Shown here: piece by piece, positions 1 to 11,108 of the stretch
Layout of the letters: each line of letters opens with the position of its first letter
Numbering within the stretch: position 1 is the stretch's first letter
From: Thinopyrum elongatum
Taxonomy: Eukaryota > Streptophyta > Magnoliopsida > Poales > Poaceae
NCBI GenBank assembly: GCA_011799875.1
Contig: CM022303.1
Coordinates: 297,488,362 to 297,552,361 of the forward strand
Reading direction: 5' to 3'
Length of the DNA: 64,000 nucleotides
Notes under the pieces: model-generated
Told to the model about the DNA's origin: nothing
The model's input: only the letters and a program-made list of their open reading frames with translations
Database searches by the model: none
Made by a program: the position numbers and the translations under genes

Positions 1-1628
1 AATTTTTCAGAATTTTTTGTGTTACAGAATTATGAGTAAAATTCGCATCTTTACAGACTGTTCTGTTTTTGACACATTCTGTTTTCTTTGCATTGTGTGC
101 TTATTTTGATGAATCTATGGATTGTATCGGGGGGTCTAAGCCATGGTAAAGTTAGAATACAGTAGGTATAATGCAATAATAAAATATGAATGGGTTTTCA
201 ACAGTACTTAAAGCAAAGATTGGTTTTATTATACTAACGGATCACACAAAGGTTTTGTTAAGTTTTGTGTGATTGAAGTTTTCAAGTTTTGGGTGGGATC
301 TCGATGGATGAAGGTATAAGGAGTGAAAAGAGCCTAAGCTTGGGGATGACCATGGCACCCCAAGTTAATATTCAAGGAGAACCAAGCAACTAAGCTTGGG
401 GATGCCCCGGAAGGCATCCCCTCTTTCTTCTAACAACCATCGGTAATTTTACTTGGAGCTATATTTTTATTCGTCACATATCATGAGTTTTGCTTGGAGC
501 GTCTTGTATTATATGAGTCTTTATTTGTTTTGCCTTTTAGTTTGTCACCATCATCCTTGCTGGACACACCTATTTGAGAGAGCCAAAATTATGCTATGAT
601 TTATTGGAATTGCTCTATGTGCTTCACTTAAACTTTTTGAGCTATGGAATTGCTCTAGTGCTTCACTTATATCTTTTTGAGCATGGTGTGCTTCAATTTT
701 TGAAAAAATATGCTCTCATGCTTCACTTAGATCTATTTGAGAGTTAGTGAAATTTTTGAAGAAATTCTCTCATGCTTCACTTATACTATTTTGAGAGATG
801 AAATTTTTTATGCTCATATTCTTCACTTAAAGTTGTTTGAGATTGTCAAAAGCAATTGCAACATATGAAATTAGTCCCAAAGTGATAGATATTCAAGGGG
901 GTATAATAAAAACTTTCATGAAGATCATTGGACAAAATAAACTTGATTCTTAGTAATAGTTTTGAGATATGATGATAGTAATATGTGAGCCATGTTGGTG
1001 AGTAATTATTCTTTAGTAAGAATATTGGTGTTAAGGTTTGTGATTCCCAATGCAAGCACGAAAGTCAATAGTTATGCAATGAAATTACATCCTACTTGTG
1101 GTGCATTATTCGGCATTAGTAATGCTTAATGCTCATTTATGTGAATTTTCGTTTCTTGGTTGGTTGCTTCTCAATCTATTTGCTAGCCTCCATTTGTACT
1201 AAGTGGGAATACTACTTGTACATCCAAAATCCTTAAACCTAGTTTTGCCATATGAGTCCACCATACCTACCTATATGCGGTATTTCCGTGCCATTCTAAG
1301 TAAATTTGTATGTGCCAACTCTAATTTTCAAAATGAATTTCCTTTTTGTGTGCCCATACCGCTCATGAAGCGGCAGGGGGTGGCCAATATTTTTCCATGC
1401 TAGATGTGTTATTCTCAAGATGAGTGTTTATTCACTTGTCATTGCACGAGATTATGGCGGTAATAGGGATTCCCAGTCCTGAAATGAAAAAGAAATTTAC
1501 TTTATGTTGTCAAATAATAAATTCCTTGGAAAGTGTTGGTATGGAAGGCACTCGTGGATACGGCTAGCCATGGATTGTGAAAGAATGGTGGAAAAAGGAG
1601 TAAACTTTATTTTATGTTTGGGAACCGC
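1..1628 (+). mobile_element. Outer Athila-type Gypsy element, 3' internal spacer (left part)
   Basis: No long ORF is present. The block has motifs typical of the region between pol and the 3' LTR of Triticeae Athila-type elements, including two copies of the AAGCTTGGGGATG motif near 340-352 and 393-405. The sequence resumes without loss at 25311 after the 23.7-kb insertion, as shown by the ACCGC duplication at 1624-1628 and 25311-25315. It is plus-oriented because the polypurine tract and LTR lie to the right, at 25858. Lineage assignment is from recall of Sabrina/WHAM-type sequences; the structural join is seen directly. Confidence 0.75.
585..850. repeat. Degenerate short tandem repeat in the element spacer
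   Basis: About six imperfect units of roughly 40-55 bp repeat the theme 'tgctc...tgcttcactta...tttttgag'. They lie in the non-coding spacer of the outer Gypsy element. No coding potential is seen. Confidence 0.6.
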
Positions 1629-2092
1629 TGTCGGTGTCAAAACCGGCGGATCTCGGGTAGGGGGTCCCGAGCTGTGGATCTAGGATCAATGGGGAACAAG
1701 GGACGATGAACACCGTGTTTACCCAGGTTCGGGCCCTCTCGAAGAGGTAAAACCCTACATCCTGCTTGATTGTATTTGATGTATGATATGGTTACAAAGT
1801 AGATCTACCTCGAGATCAGGCGAGCTAAACCCTAAGTCGATGAGGTGATGGATGTAGCTCTTGCCCTAAACCCTCCGGTTTATATAGACACCAGTAGGGT
1901 TAGGGTTACATGCGATCAATTATAATGATGGAAAGATCACGCTAATCTTGACTTGGAGGGCACACCACAACTCCGAAAATCTCTTGTCCGGCCACGGGTC
2001 CGCACTCTAGCTTTGCCCCATAGTGGCCCATTAGTCCATCCCATACGTAATAGGTCGACGGCCCGAGGACCCCTTAGTCCAGGACTCCCTCA
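1629..2092 (-). repeat. 3' LTR of the Tat-lineage Gypsy element
   Basis: This 464-bp LTR pairs with 24841-25310. On the minus strand it begins TGAGGGAGTCC and ends GACACCGACA. A TATATAAA box (minus strand, plus positions 1879-1886) matches the one in the other LTR. Scattered substitutions and small indels separate the two copies. Confidence 0.92.
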
Positions 2093-2539
2093 GTAGCCCC
2101 CGAACTAGCTTCCAACGCCGGGGATTGTCATCTCGCGTGCTCCAAATCTTTGGCTTGCGAGGTGAGTTCTTCCTCTTTACCTGTATTGTTCGGAGAAGTG
2201 TTTCATGGCCGAATACTATCCGGATCAACATCAGAGGTTTGTCACTCAATATAGTCCAGATCAAAACCGTATCCGTGCCCGACCGGTTTGACAATCCGGA
2301 TTGATTTTTAGGACCACGCCAAAACACGGTGGGCTCATCGGAGTTTAATGCTTACCTTGGGGCAAGGGTCAACTTTGACCGCCGCGCACCTTTTTAGAAG
2401 GCACGTGGCCCAATGCCACCTTTTGTAAGCTCGTCCTTTCAGCTTTGAGGTGAAACACCTATTTATAGATCCAAAGGTGCGGGGGATGGTTAACCCATCC
2501 CCTTCGCAAAAAACAACGCCAAAGAAATCCTCAGGCACC

Positions 2540-5298
2540 ATGGCCGACATTCCCAGTTCATCCTCGTGCCCTCACGACCCTCTCCCCGGTGATTGGACGA
2601 GTTGTTCAGTCTCGCGCCTCCAGCTGAGCAATCTACAGACGCAGGGCTATCTTCCCACAGTGGATCTCGTTCCCGTCCACGCCGGATTAATTTCTGTCGA
2701 TGGCCAAGCACTCGCCAAGAGCTCCCCTGCTCCAAACTAGGAAGAAAGGGTATGCTTCGTGCCCTTCCTTCTAAGAGGCCCAGGTTTTCCCATTCACCCC
2801 TTCCTATGGGGTTTATTAGAGTTTTACGGGATCCAGCTCCACAACCTCACCCCACGGTCCATACTGCATATTTCTGGTTTCGTGGCCCTCTGCGAGATAT
2901 TCCTGAGCTGTGAACCCCACTTTGATTTGTGGAGGAAATACTTCTGCCTCATCCCTCGTACCCGCGAGGGGTCAATCTTTGAAGTGGGAGGAGCAAAAGT
3001 GTGGCGGATAGCCGGGACGGGTTACCCCATTGGGACCCCACGAAAGGATCCCGAGGAATGGACCTCAGAATGGTTTTATATTAAAGACGTTCCGCTCTCC
3101 GACCCAGTCCGGAGGGGTCAGCGCGAATACTCAAGTGCCCCGCTAAAGGAGCGGTTCAATTGGCGGCCCAAGAGCCCTTCCCAGCTAGACAGCGCAGAGG
3201 TGCACCTTTTGGCCACCAAGATTCGACTGCTGGCTCACAGTAAGCTGACCATGATCGAAGTAATGGCCGTCGCCATAATCCGGTGTGTGCAGCCCCTTAA
3301 ACAGAGGGGGCATCTTCTATGGTGCTACAACAGGACCAGTGATGCGACCCGCTATAAGCGACAAGGGCCGGATGATAAAGCGGCCATGGCCAAGATATTA
3401 GCCGACCTCTTTAAAGGAGAGGAGGAAGACTTTGCTCAATTGAGTATCCGAGAGGGTTGCTCCGGCTACAATCCGACAGATTGGGTAAGCTTCAATCCTT
3501 TGTCTGTAATTCGGCCATTACGTCTGAACACCTATTGATTGTACTTTGCTCTCACATAGGGTTGGAGGCGTCAGGTCGAGTACGTCCACTGCCCTTCCCC
3601 TCAACCGGAGAATCATTCCCACGATGAAGACCCGGGCTATGATGACGATCCGGAGACGTTGGTTGATTTCGAAGATGGGGTCTTTTACCAGGAAAGCCTT
3701 GACGGCACCAAGGTTGCCATGACGGCTGATCATCCTGGGGCTCTTCCTTCCTCCACCTAAGTGAAAGGAGGACCTCTTCCCGAACGGGGCGATTGCCTCG
3801 CACCATCCCGCATACTCTAACTTCTACTCCCAAGGGTCGCCATACTGCGTGTCAAACAACTGTGGGAAGAGCACGACATACGCCAGCCTCGGCCCATAAT
3901 GGGGCATCCAAGAGGAAGGCTTCCGCTGGGACAGAAGCAACCGCCCCCTCGGCTCAAAGGTAACATGTTTTGGGACCATGAAAAGGGTCATTTTCAATAT
4001 CTTTCGTCTGACGTTTGCTTAACTTTGCAGAAGAAGAGTACCAGCGTGGCAGTCTGAGGACTCCCCGGGCATGCCGAGGCGTAATTCCAACCTTGGACCC
4101 TCGGCGCAGGCTAGGGATCCTGCCAAACACACAACTGCTGACACACATCCAGAGGACCCTGACAATGTTTCGGTGACCAACTTCGAGGTTGAGAGTGTAA
4201 TGAATCACCGCCGCTGGAGAGAATCCTTGCGCCATGTTGCCTTTACCGATCAGGAGTTTAACGCATTTAATTCAGTGGACGCGTACCTTGGAGCGGCCCG
4301 AACGGGGCTTGAAGGGATCGCCAGTCTCTTTTCTTCCAAAATGCAGGTGCGAGATAGCTTAAAAGCATTTTATAGTTCCTAACCTAGCAGCCCTCAAGCC
4401 TTAATTTGGGCGGGACGGCCGATTTAAGGATCCTTGCATTGTCTTGATTTTGTAGGCCGTGAGGGAGCAGCATAGCAAGTTGTCCGAAGACCTCAAGCTG
4501 AGCCGAACATAGTTAGCCGGTGCTAAAGCCGAACTAGAAGCGGCCAAAAAGTCTACCAGCGAAAATGCTGTTAAGTGGAGAAGCTTTAGAATGCTAAAAA
4601 ACTGTATGACATTTCCTGCATATTGATGCCATGCTGTCCCCACAGCCGCCGAAGCGATGAATCAATTGCGGAGGGAACTGGAGGCTGGCAAACGAGTGCT
4701 GACACGAAGTCAGGAAGAGAAGAATGAGCTCAAGGCGGAAGATCGGCGGAAAGCTGAGGAAATCGAGCATTTAAAATCTCAGTTGGCCCAAGCCTTGGAG
4801 GAGAACCAGAAGCTAAAAGGTGGCATATTCGGTAAGTCACGAATTCGATATCACGCGTATGTGGGTGATCACAATATTTTGAAACGCATGCTTCCCCTGT
4901 TTGCTAGGTCTCCTGACAAGGCGGCCTGAAGAGGAGGTGGGTTCCTTTAGTGGGAACCTTTTGAAGGAACTGACCAAAGCACATGAAAGAGCCCGGAAGG
5001 CCATGAAAAGCATGGTTAAGGCATTATGGCCACTGGAGCATGGCTGAGCTGGCTAGCCACTTTAAAGGGGCGAGGCGACGCTTTGAATTGTGGAAGATGT
5101 CGGCCTGCCGGGAAGGAGCGCGCGAGGCCTGGGCAATGGTGAAGACCCGGTTTACCAAACTCGAACCTGAACATATGGCTCGGGTGGGACCCGTGGGGCC
5201 GGATGGGCAGGAAATACCGCTTAGCTTAGTATATGACCAAGTGATGCCCGTTGCTCAGTACTCCCAGAAGGATTGTGCCTTGGACAGTTTGATAGATG
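2540..5298 (+). pseudogene. Antisense ORF of the Gypsy element (Transposase_28-like), decayed
   Basis: This multi-exon gene runs opposite to gag-pol. From ATG 2540 one frame stays open to about 3486 except for a single TAG at 2738-2740. The segment after the stop (around PFLLRGPGFPIHPF and LTPRSILHI) matches the 'putative gypsy type transposon' (Transposase_28) domain. GTAAG at 3487 and AG before 3561 suggest an intron. A second exon follows to about 3762, and further exon-like pieces lie at about 4031-4345, 4456-4600, 4640-4830 and 4910-5298. The 4657-4830 piece encodes a charged coiled coil (QLRREL, EEIEHLKSQLAQALEEN). The 3' end is cut by the insertion at 5304. Antisense ORFs of this kind are known in Tat-lineage elements; their function is unknown. 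Exon borders are inferred by eye. Confidence 0.7.
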
Positions 5299-5303
5299 GT
5301 ATT

Positions 5304-6214
5304 TGATGAGAACATGGCTAGCACAGTTACACCCACAACCCCTGCTACTATACCTATTGGACCAATTACTAGAGCTCGCGCACGCCAGTTAAATTATCAA
5401 GTACTTTCGTTTCTTGGTAATGTTTCTGATGTTCATGAGAATGTGATGCTGCCTAACTTAGATATATTTGTGTTGGTTACAGTTGAAGCACCTAGCATGG
5501 ACAAGAAGAATGAACACTGGAGCATGATCAAGCACTATGATGAAGGCACGCGCGAACAGAACAAGAACGGACTTTCTGAAGGAGATTTCCGCACTTTGAA
5601 GCCACCATGATGACATACAAGAAGATGGACGAAATATACAAAACGTCTTTCATAAATTTCGTCCATAGCTTATTATTGGTGTTGTGTCACCTTAGTTTTG
5701 GGCTAGGCCCATGTATTTTCGAAATACCTCTCATTTGGCTATTTTTAGAGTCCATATTGTAGGGGAAACGACTTAGGAGGTGTTTTAGTCCCACCTTGCC
5801 AAGGGTGGACGAAATCCCCTCTCTTTCCCCCTATAAATACAGCCCTTAAGGCACCGTTTAGACTTGGGTTTTATTTAGTTAAAAGTTAGCCATCGCTGCA
5901 ACTTCGTGTACTTCGTTTGTGTCCAACGACCAGACCAAGACCGCTTTTAGAACCCCACTTTTATCAATACTTCATCCATAATCGCAATATTCAGATTGCT
6001 TTATCATATTCTTGCTTGTTCTTTGATTGCATGCAGGAATAGACCTTCGTGGTCAGGCTGATCGTGCTTCCAGCATCGTCGGTAACCTCAGGAGTTTGGT
6101 TTAGCGATTGCTAAGGCGCAACGTCGTGCATGTTTGTAGTCGGATCGTCAAAGTTTGCTCCACCAAATCGATAGTTATCATCTCATCGAAAGATCGGGAC
6201 CTCCGCCTCTATCA
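5304..6214 (+). mobile_element. Internally deleted Gypsy relic with intact TSD
   Basis: The 5-bp duplication GTATT flanks it (5299-5303 and 6215-6219). The left end begins TGATGAG, the same six bases that begin the LTR at 5608 (TGATGACATAC). What follows is not LTR but the 3' end of a Gypsy polyprotein ORF (residues GPITRARARQLNYQ, stop at 5608-5610). A single 3' LTR (5608-6214, ending CTCTATCA) completes the relic. Nearly all of the 5' LTR and gag-pol is missing, while both outer borders survive. It interrupts the antisense ORF of the Tat element. Confidence 0.85.
5608..6214 (+). repeat. 3' LTR of the deleted Gypsy relic
   Basis: This roughly 607-bp LTR starts TGATGACATAC and ends CTCTATCA. 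It contains CCTATAAATACAG at about 5831-5843, a plausible TATA box. The paired LTR is deleted except for its first few bases at 5304. Confidence 0.8.
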
Positions 6215-6219
6215 GTATT

Positions 6220-6934
6220 CATAAAGAGTAGGGTGCATGATTCTATGTATACATGTACTTTACATCGTGCAATTCTCGAACCACGGTAAAAACGTTGTAT
6301 TAACCGGCCATCGGCTTCTGCCTCCCTGACCAGTGATCGGGGAGTGTTCCGTACTATATGCCTTGACGAACAGGGGATAATTCTAGTAACCAAGCAATCC
6401 GGCCATTTGGTGCGAACATAGAAAACGCACGCAGCAAGCAATGTTATATTACTTTGTAACGTAAGAAACATCTTCCGAAGAAAATAGTTCCTCCAAGGGT
6501 TCCTTTCTTCGGGTGAGGTATGTTGACCATAAGCCGTGAGTTCGGAAGCCGGTGACACACGGATGTTCGTGGTTTTTAGGAACCAAGAATAGTTGGATGG
6601 CGTCTAGCGCCTCTTTATTTTCACTTCCCTAGAGGCCGACCCATTATTTTCTGTAAGAACGCTAGCTTTTGGCTTCACTCATCTGAGGTACGTATCTGGA
6701 TTACCCGGGCGTAGCAATCGCAGAGGTACTCGCTTTACTTCCTAGCCGAACAATCGGAAACGTAGGGGTAAACACAGGAGCCAGGCAACCCAGCTTGGCA
6801 AAGGACTTAAGTCAAATAGGTGCATATAATGGCTTGAAAGATATAGGAAGGAAATCAATTCAAACAACATAAACGAGGTTGTAAGAAGTGTATTGTAATT
6901 GGCCGCTTTAAAAGAAGCCCCCAGGTAAACCTGG
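6220..6934. other. Tat-element spacer between integrase and antisense ORF
   Basis: This is the remainder of the Tat element's 3' region. ORFs here are short and resemble nothing I recognise. It may include the tail of the interrupted antisense gene. Nothing further can be supported. Confidence 0.5.
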
Positions 6935-8318
6935 GTGGTACATCCGAAGATGTGTACAATGATGACCTGCCATGTTACGGTTTATCCGAACTCTAGGTCA
7001 GGGAAGCTAAAGCCCCAAAAAATAAAACGAATAGAAAAAGACGAAGACAGAGCGAGGAGTGTTGATGACGATGCCGGATTATGCGTAGAAACATCAAAGC
7101 CGAGCGATGTTCCACGGGTTCGGTTCGAGGCGATTATTCGATGGGCTACGAAGGCGATATGCCCCCCTGCGGGTACTTCATCTATAATGAAGGGGCCCTC
7201 CCATTTAGGTGAAAGCTTGTGCTTCTGCTTCTCGGGGAGGCGGAGGACGAGCTCTCCCACATTGTATGCCTTCGCCCGAACTTCCCGATTCTGGTAACGT
7301 CGTGCTTGCTGTTGATAGAATGCGGAGCGTGCCTGAGCAATGTCGCGCTCTCCTTCCAGTGCATCCAGGTCGTCTTGCCGATCCAGCTCGGCCTCCTTTT
7401 CTTCGTATATGCGTACTCTGGGTGCGTCATGGATCAAATCACATGGGAGGACTGCTTCGGCGCCGTACACCATAAAGAACAGGGTGTATCCTGTCGACCG
7501 ATTAGGAGTGGTGCGCAACCCCCATAGCACGGAGTCCAGCTCCTCTACCCAGTGGCAATCTGATTCTTCGAGGGAGCGGATCAGACGAGGTTTTATGCCG
7601 CTCATAATTAATCCGTTTGCTCATTCCACCTGCTCATTAGTTTGCGGGTGGTACACCAAAGCGTAGTCGAGCTTTATGCCCATCTTAGCACACCAATCTT
7701 TAACATCTTGGGCGGTAAAATTAGACCCATTATCGGTGATTATGCTGTGGGGAACACCATAACGGTGTACAACACTGGATATGAAGTCAACAACTGGTCC
7801 GGTTTCCGCAGAGGTTACCGGATTTGCTTCAATCCACTTAGTGAATTTATCCACCATAACCAGCAGGTATTTCTTTTTCTTGGTCTCCCCTTTAAGTGGT
7901 CTGACCATGTCAAGCCCCCAGATGGCGAATGGCCGGGTTATGGGTATAGTCCGAAGAGCTGTGGGAGGCATATGGCTTTGATTTGTAAATAGCTGGCACC
8001 CAACGCAATGTTGGACTAAGTTACGTGCATCCACGCAGGCTGTGGGCTAGAAGAACCCTGCTCGGAAGGCCTTGCTGACCAAGGCCCGAGCTGTTGCGTG
8101 GTGGCCGCCCATGCCAGCATGTATCTCGGCGGGAAGCTACTGCCCCTCCTCTTCGGAGATGCACCTCTGAAGGACCCCCATAGTGCTCTTTTTATAGAGC
8201 TCGCCATTGTGGACCTTGTACGCTTTAGAAAGCCGGATTATGCGTCGCGCCTCTGTCTGATCGCCAGGGAGTTCCTGTCGTAGGAGGTAGGCGAGCAGTG
8301 GTTCGGTCTAAGGGGAGA
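6935..8318 (-). pseudogene. Gypsy integrase (Tat lineage), broken
   Basis: Reading from about 8318 down to 6982, the zinc-finger remnant is weak (CVGCQLF near 8010). The catalytic core follows: LDMV (first Asp), then SIITDNGSNF (second Asp), with the third acidic residue expected at the NEQVE that ends the piece at 7621. A stop there separates the C-terminal part (7605-6982), which keeps EGPFIIDEV-type DNA-binding fold residues. The frame differs from the upstream RT frame, so a frameshift lies between them, most simply at the long C/G run near 8399-8412. The protein would insert element cDNA into the genome; this copy cannot. Confidence 0.85.
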
Positions 8319-8858
8319 TTATGGCCATGATCTCGTGGGCCGAAGGTGTTTCTTCGAGTGCGGAGCCTCCGATGATATAACCATCTGGTTCGATTTCTGG
8401 GGGGGGGGGGGCGATCTGGGCGGGCTCATTGCTTGAGTGCTGCTGTCCCCGCCCTGCCATACCACGGATGGCTTGAATAGCCTTTCGAGAAAGGTATTTT
8501 TAGGTATTGGGTCACGCTTGGCGCCCATGCGGGCAAGAACATCCACCGCCTGGTTACTGTCTCTAGAGACATGATGGAATTCTAGCCCCTCGAATCGGGC
8601 TGACATCCTGAGGACGGCGTTTCTATATGCCTCCATTTTTTGGATCTTTGGTGTCAAATTCGCCGTTGACCTGGGAGATGGTGAGGTTCAAATCTCCTCG
8701 CACCTCAAGCCGGTGAACACCCATCGACGTTGCCATCCGAAGACCGTGCAACAGTGCCTCGTATTCATCTACATTATTGGAGTCCGTGTACATGATCTGT
8801 AAACCTTACCGAATATTATCACCTGTGGGGGATATTAGGATTACCCCAGCCCCTAGTC
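8319..8858 (-). pseudogene. Second (archaeal-type) RNase H segment of Tat polyprotein
   Basis: The segment is in the same frame as the RT. Residues around KIQKMEAYRNAVLRMSARF and FHHVSRDSNQAVDVLARMGA match the extra RNase H domain that Tat/Ogre elements carry after the usual RT-RNase H. It has internal stops at about 8658 and 8859, and it ends in a proline run encoded by the homopolymer near 8400, where the frame is lost. The domain call rests on motif memory. Confidence 0.65.
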
Positions 8859-8861
8859 CGG

Positions 8862-10181
8862 CTAACATTTTAGAGCCGTCAAAGTACATCGTCCAGTGTG
8901 CATATACACTATATTCCTTAGGGAGTTCGGCTTCGGTCCATTCGGATAGAAAATCGGCCAATACCTGAGATTTAATAGCTTGGCTTGGTTTTTTTTAGAC
9001 AACCGGCGTGGTTTGTATACGATCTTGAAGGGAAGGAGCTCTATGGCCCATTTGGCAATGCTGCCCGTGGCATCCCCGTTATTGATTATATCATTGAGGG
9101 GTACCTCGGATGCCACTATCACCGAACACTCTTGAAAGTAGTGTCGCAGTTTTCGGGATGCCATAAAGACCGTGTATGCTCTCTTTTGGTAGTGAGGGTA
9201 CTGGGAATTGCATGGTGTGAGGACCTCTGACACGTAATAGACTGGTTTTTGGACCTGGAACTTGTGTCTCTCTGATTCCCGTTCGACGACGAGCACCGCA
9301 CTCACCACCTGGTTGGTGGCTGAGATGTATAGCAGCATAGGTTCATCGATACCTGGTGCGGCCAGGATGGGGTTGCTTGCCAGGAATGCTTTGATTTCTT
9401 CTAGTGCGGCGGTCGCCTCGTTGGTCCACTCGAAGTTTTTTGTTTTCTTAAGTAGCCTGTAGAGAGGCAGTGCTTTTTCGCCGAGGTGGGAGATGAAACG
9501 ACTTAGAGCTGCCACACAACCTGCCAGCTTCTGCACGTGTTATGGCTCCGTTGGCATTGCAAGCTGGGACAGGGCCTTCATTTTAGCCGGATTGGCCTCA
9601 ATTCCTCTATGGGAGACAATAAATCCGAGCAGTTTGCCGGCGGGGACTCCGAAGATGCATTTCTCCGGGTTGAGCCGTATGTCATAGGCCCGTAGGTTTT
9701 CGAAGGTCAAGCGGAGATCGTCCACGAGTTGATCGACTTTTTTGGTTTTAATGACCACGTCGTCTACGTATGCCTCGACCGTTTTGCCAATTTGGTTTTT
9801 CAGGCATGTTTGAATCATGCGTTGGTATGTTGCTCCTGCGTTCTTTAACCCGAAAGGCATCGTGTTGAAGCAGAATGGCCCGTAGGGGGTGATGAACGCG
9901 GTTGCGGCTTGGTCGTACTCCTTCATCTTTATTTGACGATATCCGGAGAATGCGTCGAGAAAGCATAGTGAGTCATGTCCGGCAGTGGCGTCGATGATCT
10001 GGTCTATGCGAGGTAGGGGGAAGGGATCCTTGGGGTAGGCCTTATTTAGGTCCTTGAAGTCGACGCAAAGCCGCCATGACTTGCCCTTCTTGGGTACCAT
10101 GACCAGATTTGCTAGCCACTCCGGATGCTTTATTTCACGGATGAATCCGGCCTCCAGTAGTTTTGCCAACTCTTCACCCAT
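8862..10181 (-). pseudogene. Gypsy reverse transcriptase and first RNase H
   Basis: The RT is essentially complete: WRLCVDFKDLNKAYPKDPFPLP, FLDAFSGYRQI, PFGLKNAGATYQRM, the catalytic YVDD motif (AYVDDVVIKTK), and LGFIVSHRGIEANP. A TAA at 9540-9542 separates it, in the same frame, from the RNase H-like segment (FEWTNEATAALEEIK, HYQKRAYTVFMASRKLRHYF). The catalytic YVDD is intact, so the copy is recent enough to read, but isolated stops make it a relic. It would copy element RNA into cDNA in virus-like particles. Confidence 0.92.
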
Positions 10182-10184
10182 AGC

Positions 10185-11105
10185 CTATCGTTTAGGTTCG
10201 GAGAATCGATGTAGCGTCTGTTTGACTGGCTTGAAGCCTTTGATGATGTTCAGGCTGTGCTCCGCCAGCCTCCATGGGATGCCTGGCATATCAGAAGGGT
10301 GCCAGGCGAATATGTTCCAGTTTTCGGGTAGAAACGCGCGCAGTGCTTTATCAACTGCGGGGTACAGTTGTGCTCCGATGGACGCCGTTTTATTCAGGTC
10401 CGTCGGGTGTACTTGGAATTTTACTATCTCGTCAGCTGGTTTAAATGACGTGGATTTTGGTCTTTTACTGAGGACCACGTCATCCCTGTTGACTGTAGTG
10501 TGGAGCGTTGTTAATTCTTCGGCTGCTAGGGCCTCGGATAGTGCTGCGAGGGCAACCGATGTGGTCTTATTTTCAGCTCGGAGGGCTGTGTTCGGATCGT
10601 TGGCGAGCGAAATCACGCCATTAGGCCCTGGCATTTTGAGCTTCATGTATCCATAATGCGGTACGGCTTGAAATCGTGCAAATGCCTCACGTCCCAAGAG
10701 GGCGTGGTATCCGCTGCGGAAGGGCACGACATGGAATAACAAGGATTCGGATCTGTAGTTATCGGGAGTACCGAACACTACGTCCAAGGTTATCCGTCCG
10801 GAGCAACGCGCCTCCTTATCGGGTATAATTCCTCGGTATGTGGTATGACTGTGCTCGATGCGGGATCTGTTGAGCTGCATTTTGTCGAGCGTGTCTTCAT
10901 AGATGAGGTTCAGGCCACTGCCCCCGTCCATCAGTACTTAAGTTAGCCTGAAGCCATCGATTATGGGGTCGAGGACTAGTGCGGCGGGCGCGTGGGTGGG
11001 GCGGGACCTTGGCTCGTCCTTCTGATCGAAGGTGATAGGTGCGTCCGTCCTTGGCTGTGCGGCCATCACTTGGTAGACTTGGCCGAGCTCTCGAAGAGCC
11101 CTTTT
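10185..11105 (-). pseudogene. Gypsy aspartic protease and linker
   Basis: The protease active-site motif LMDGGSGLN lies at about 10935-10908, followed by ALLGREAFARFQAVPHYGYM. An in-frame TAA (10938-10940) precedes the motif and a TAG (10185-10187) ends the segment just before RT. All pieces from gag to the second RNase H share one frame. It would process the Gag-Pol polyprotein. Confidence 0.8.
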
Positions 11106-11108
11106 CCT

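Noticed and set aside
7209..7992. Several plus-strand ORFs of 80-120 codons over the integrase
   Set aside because: Shadows of the minus-strand integrase reading frame.
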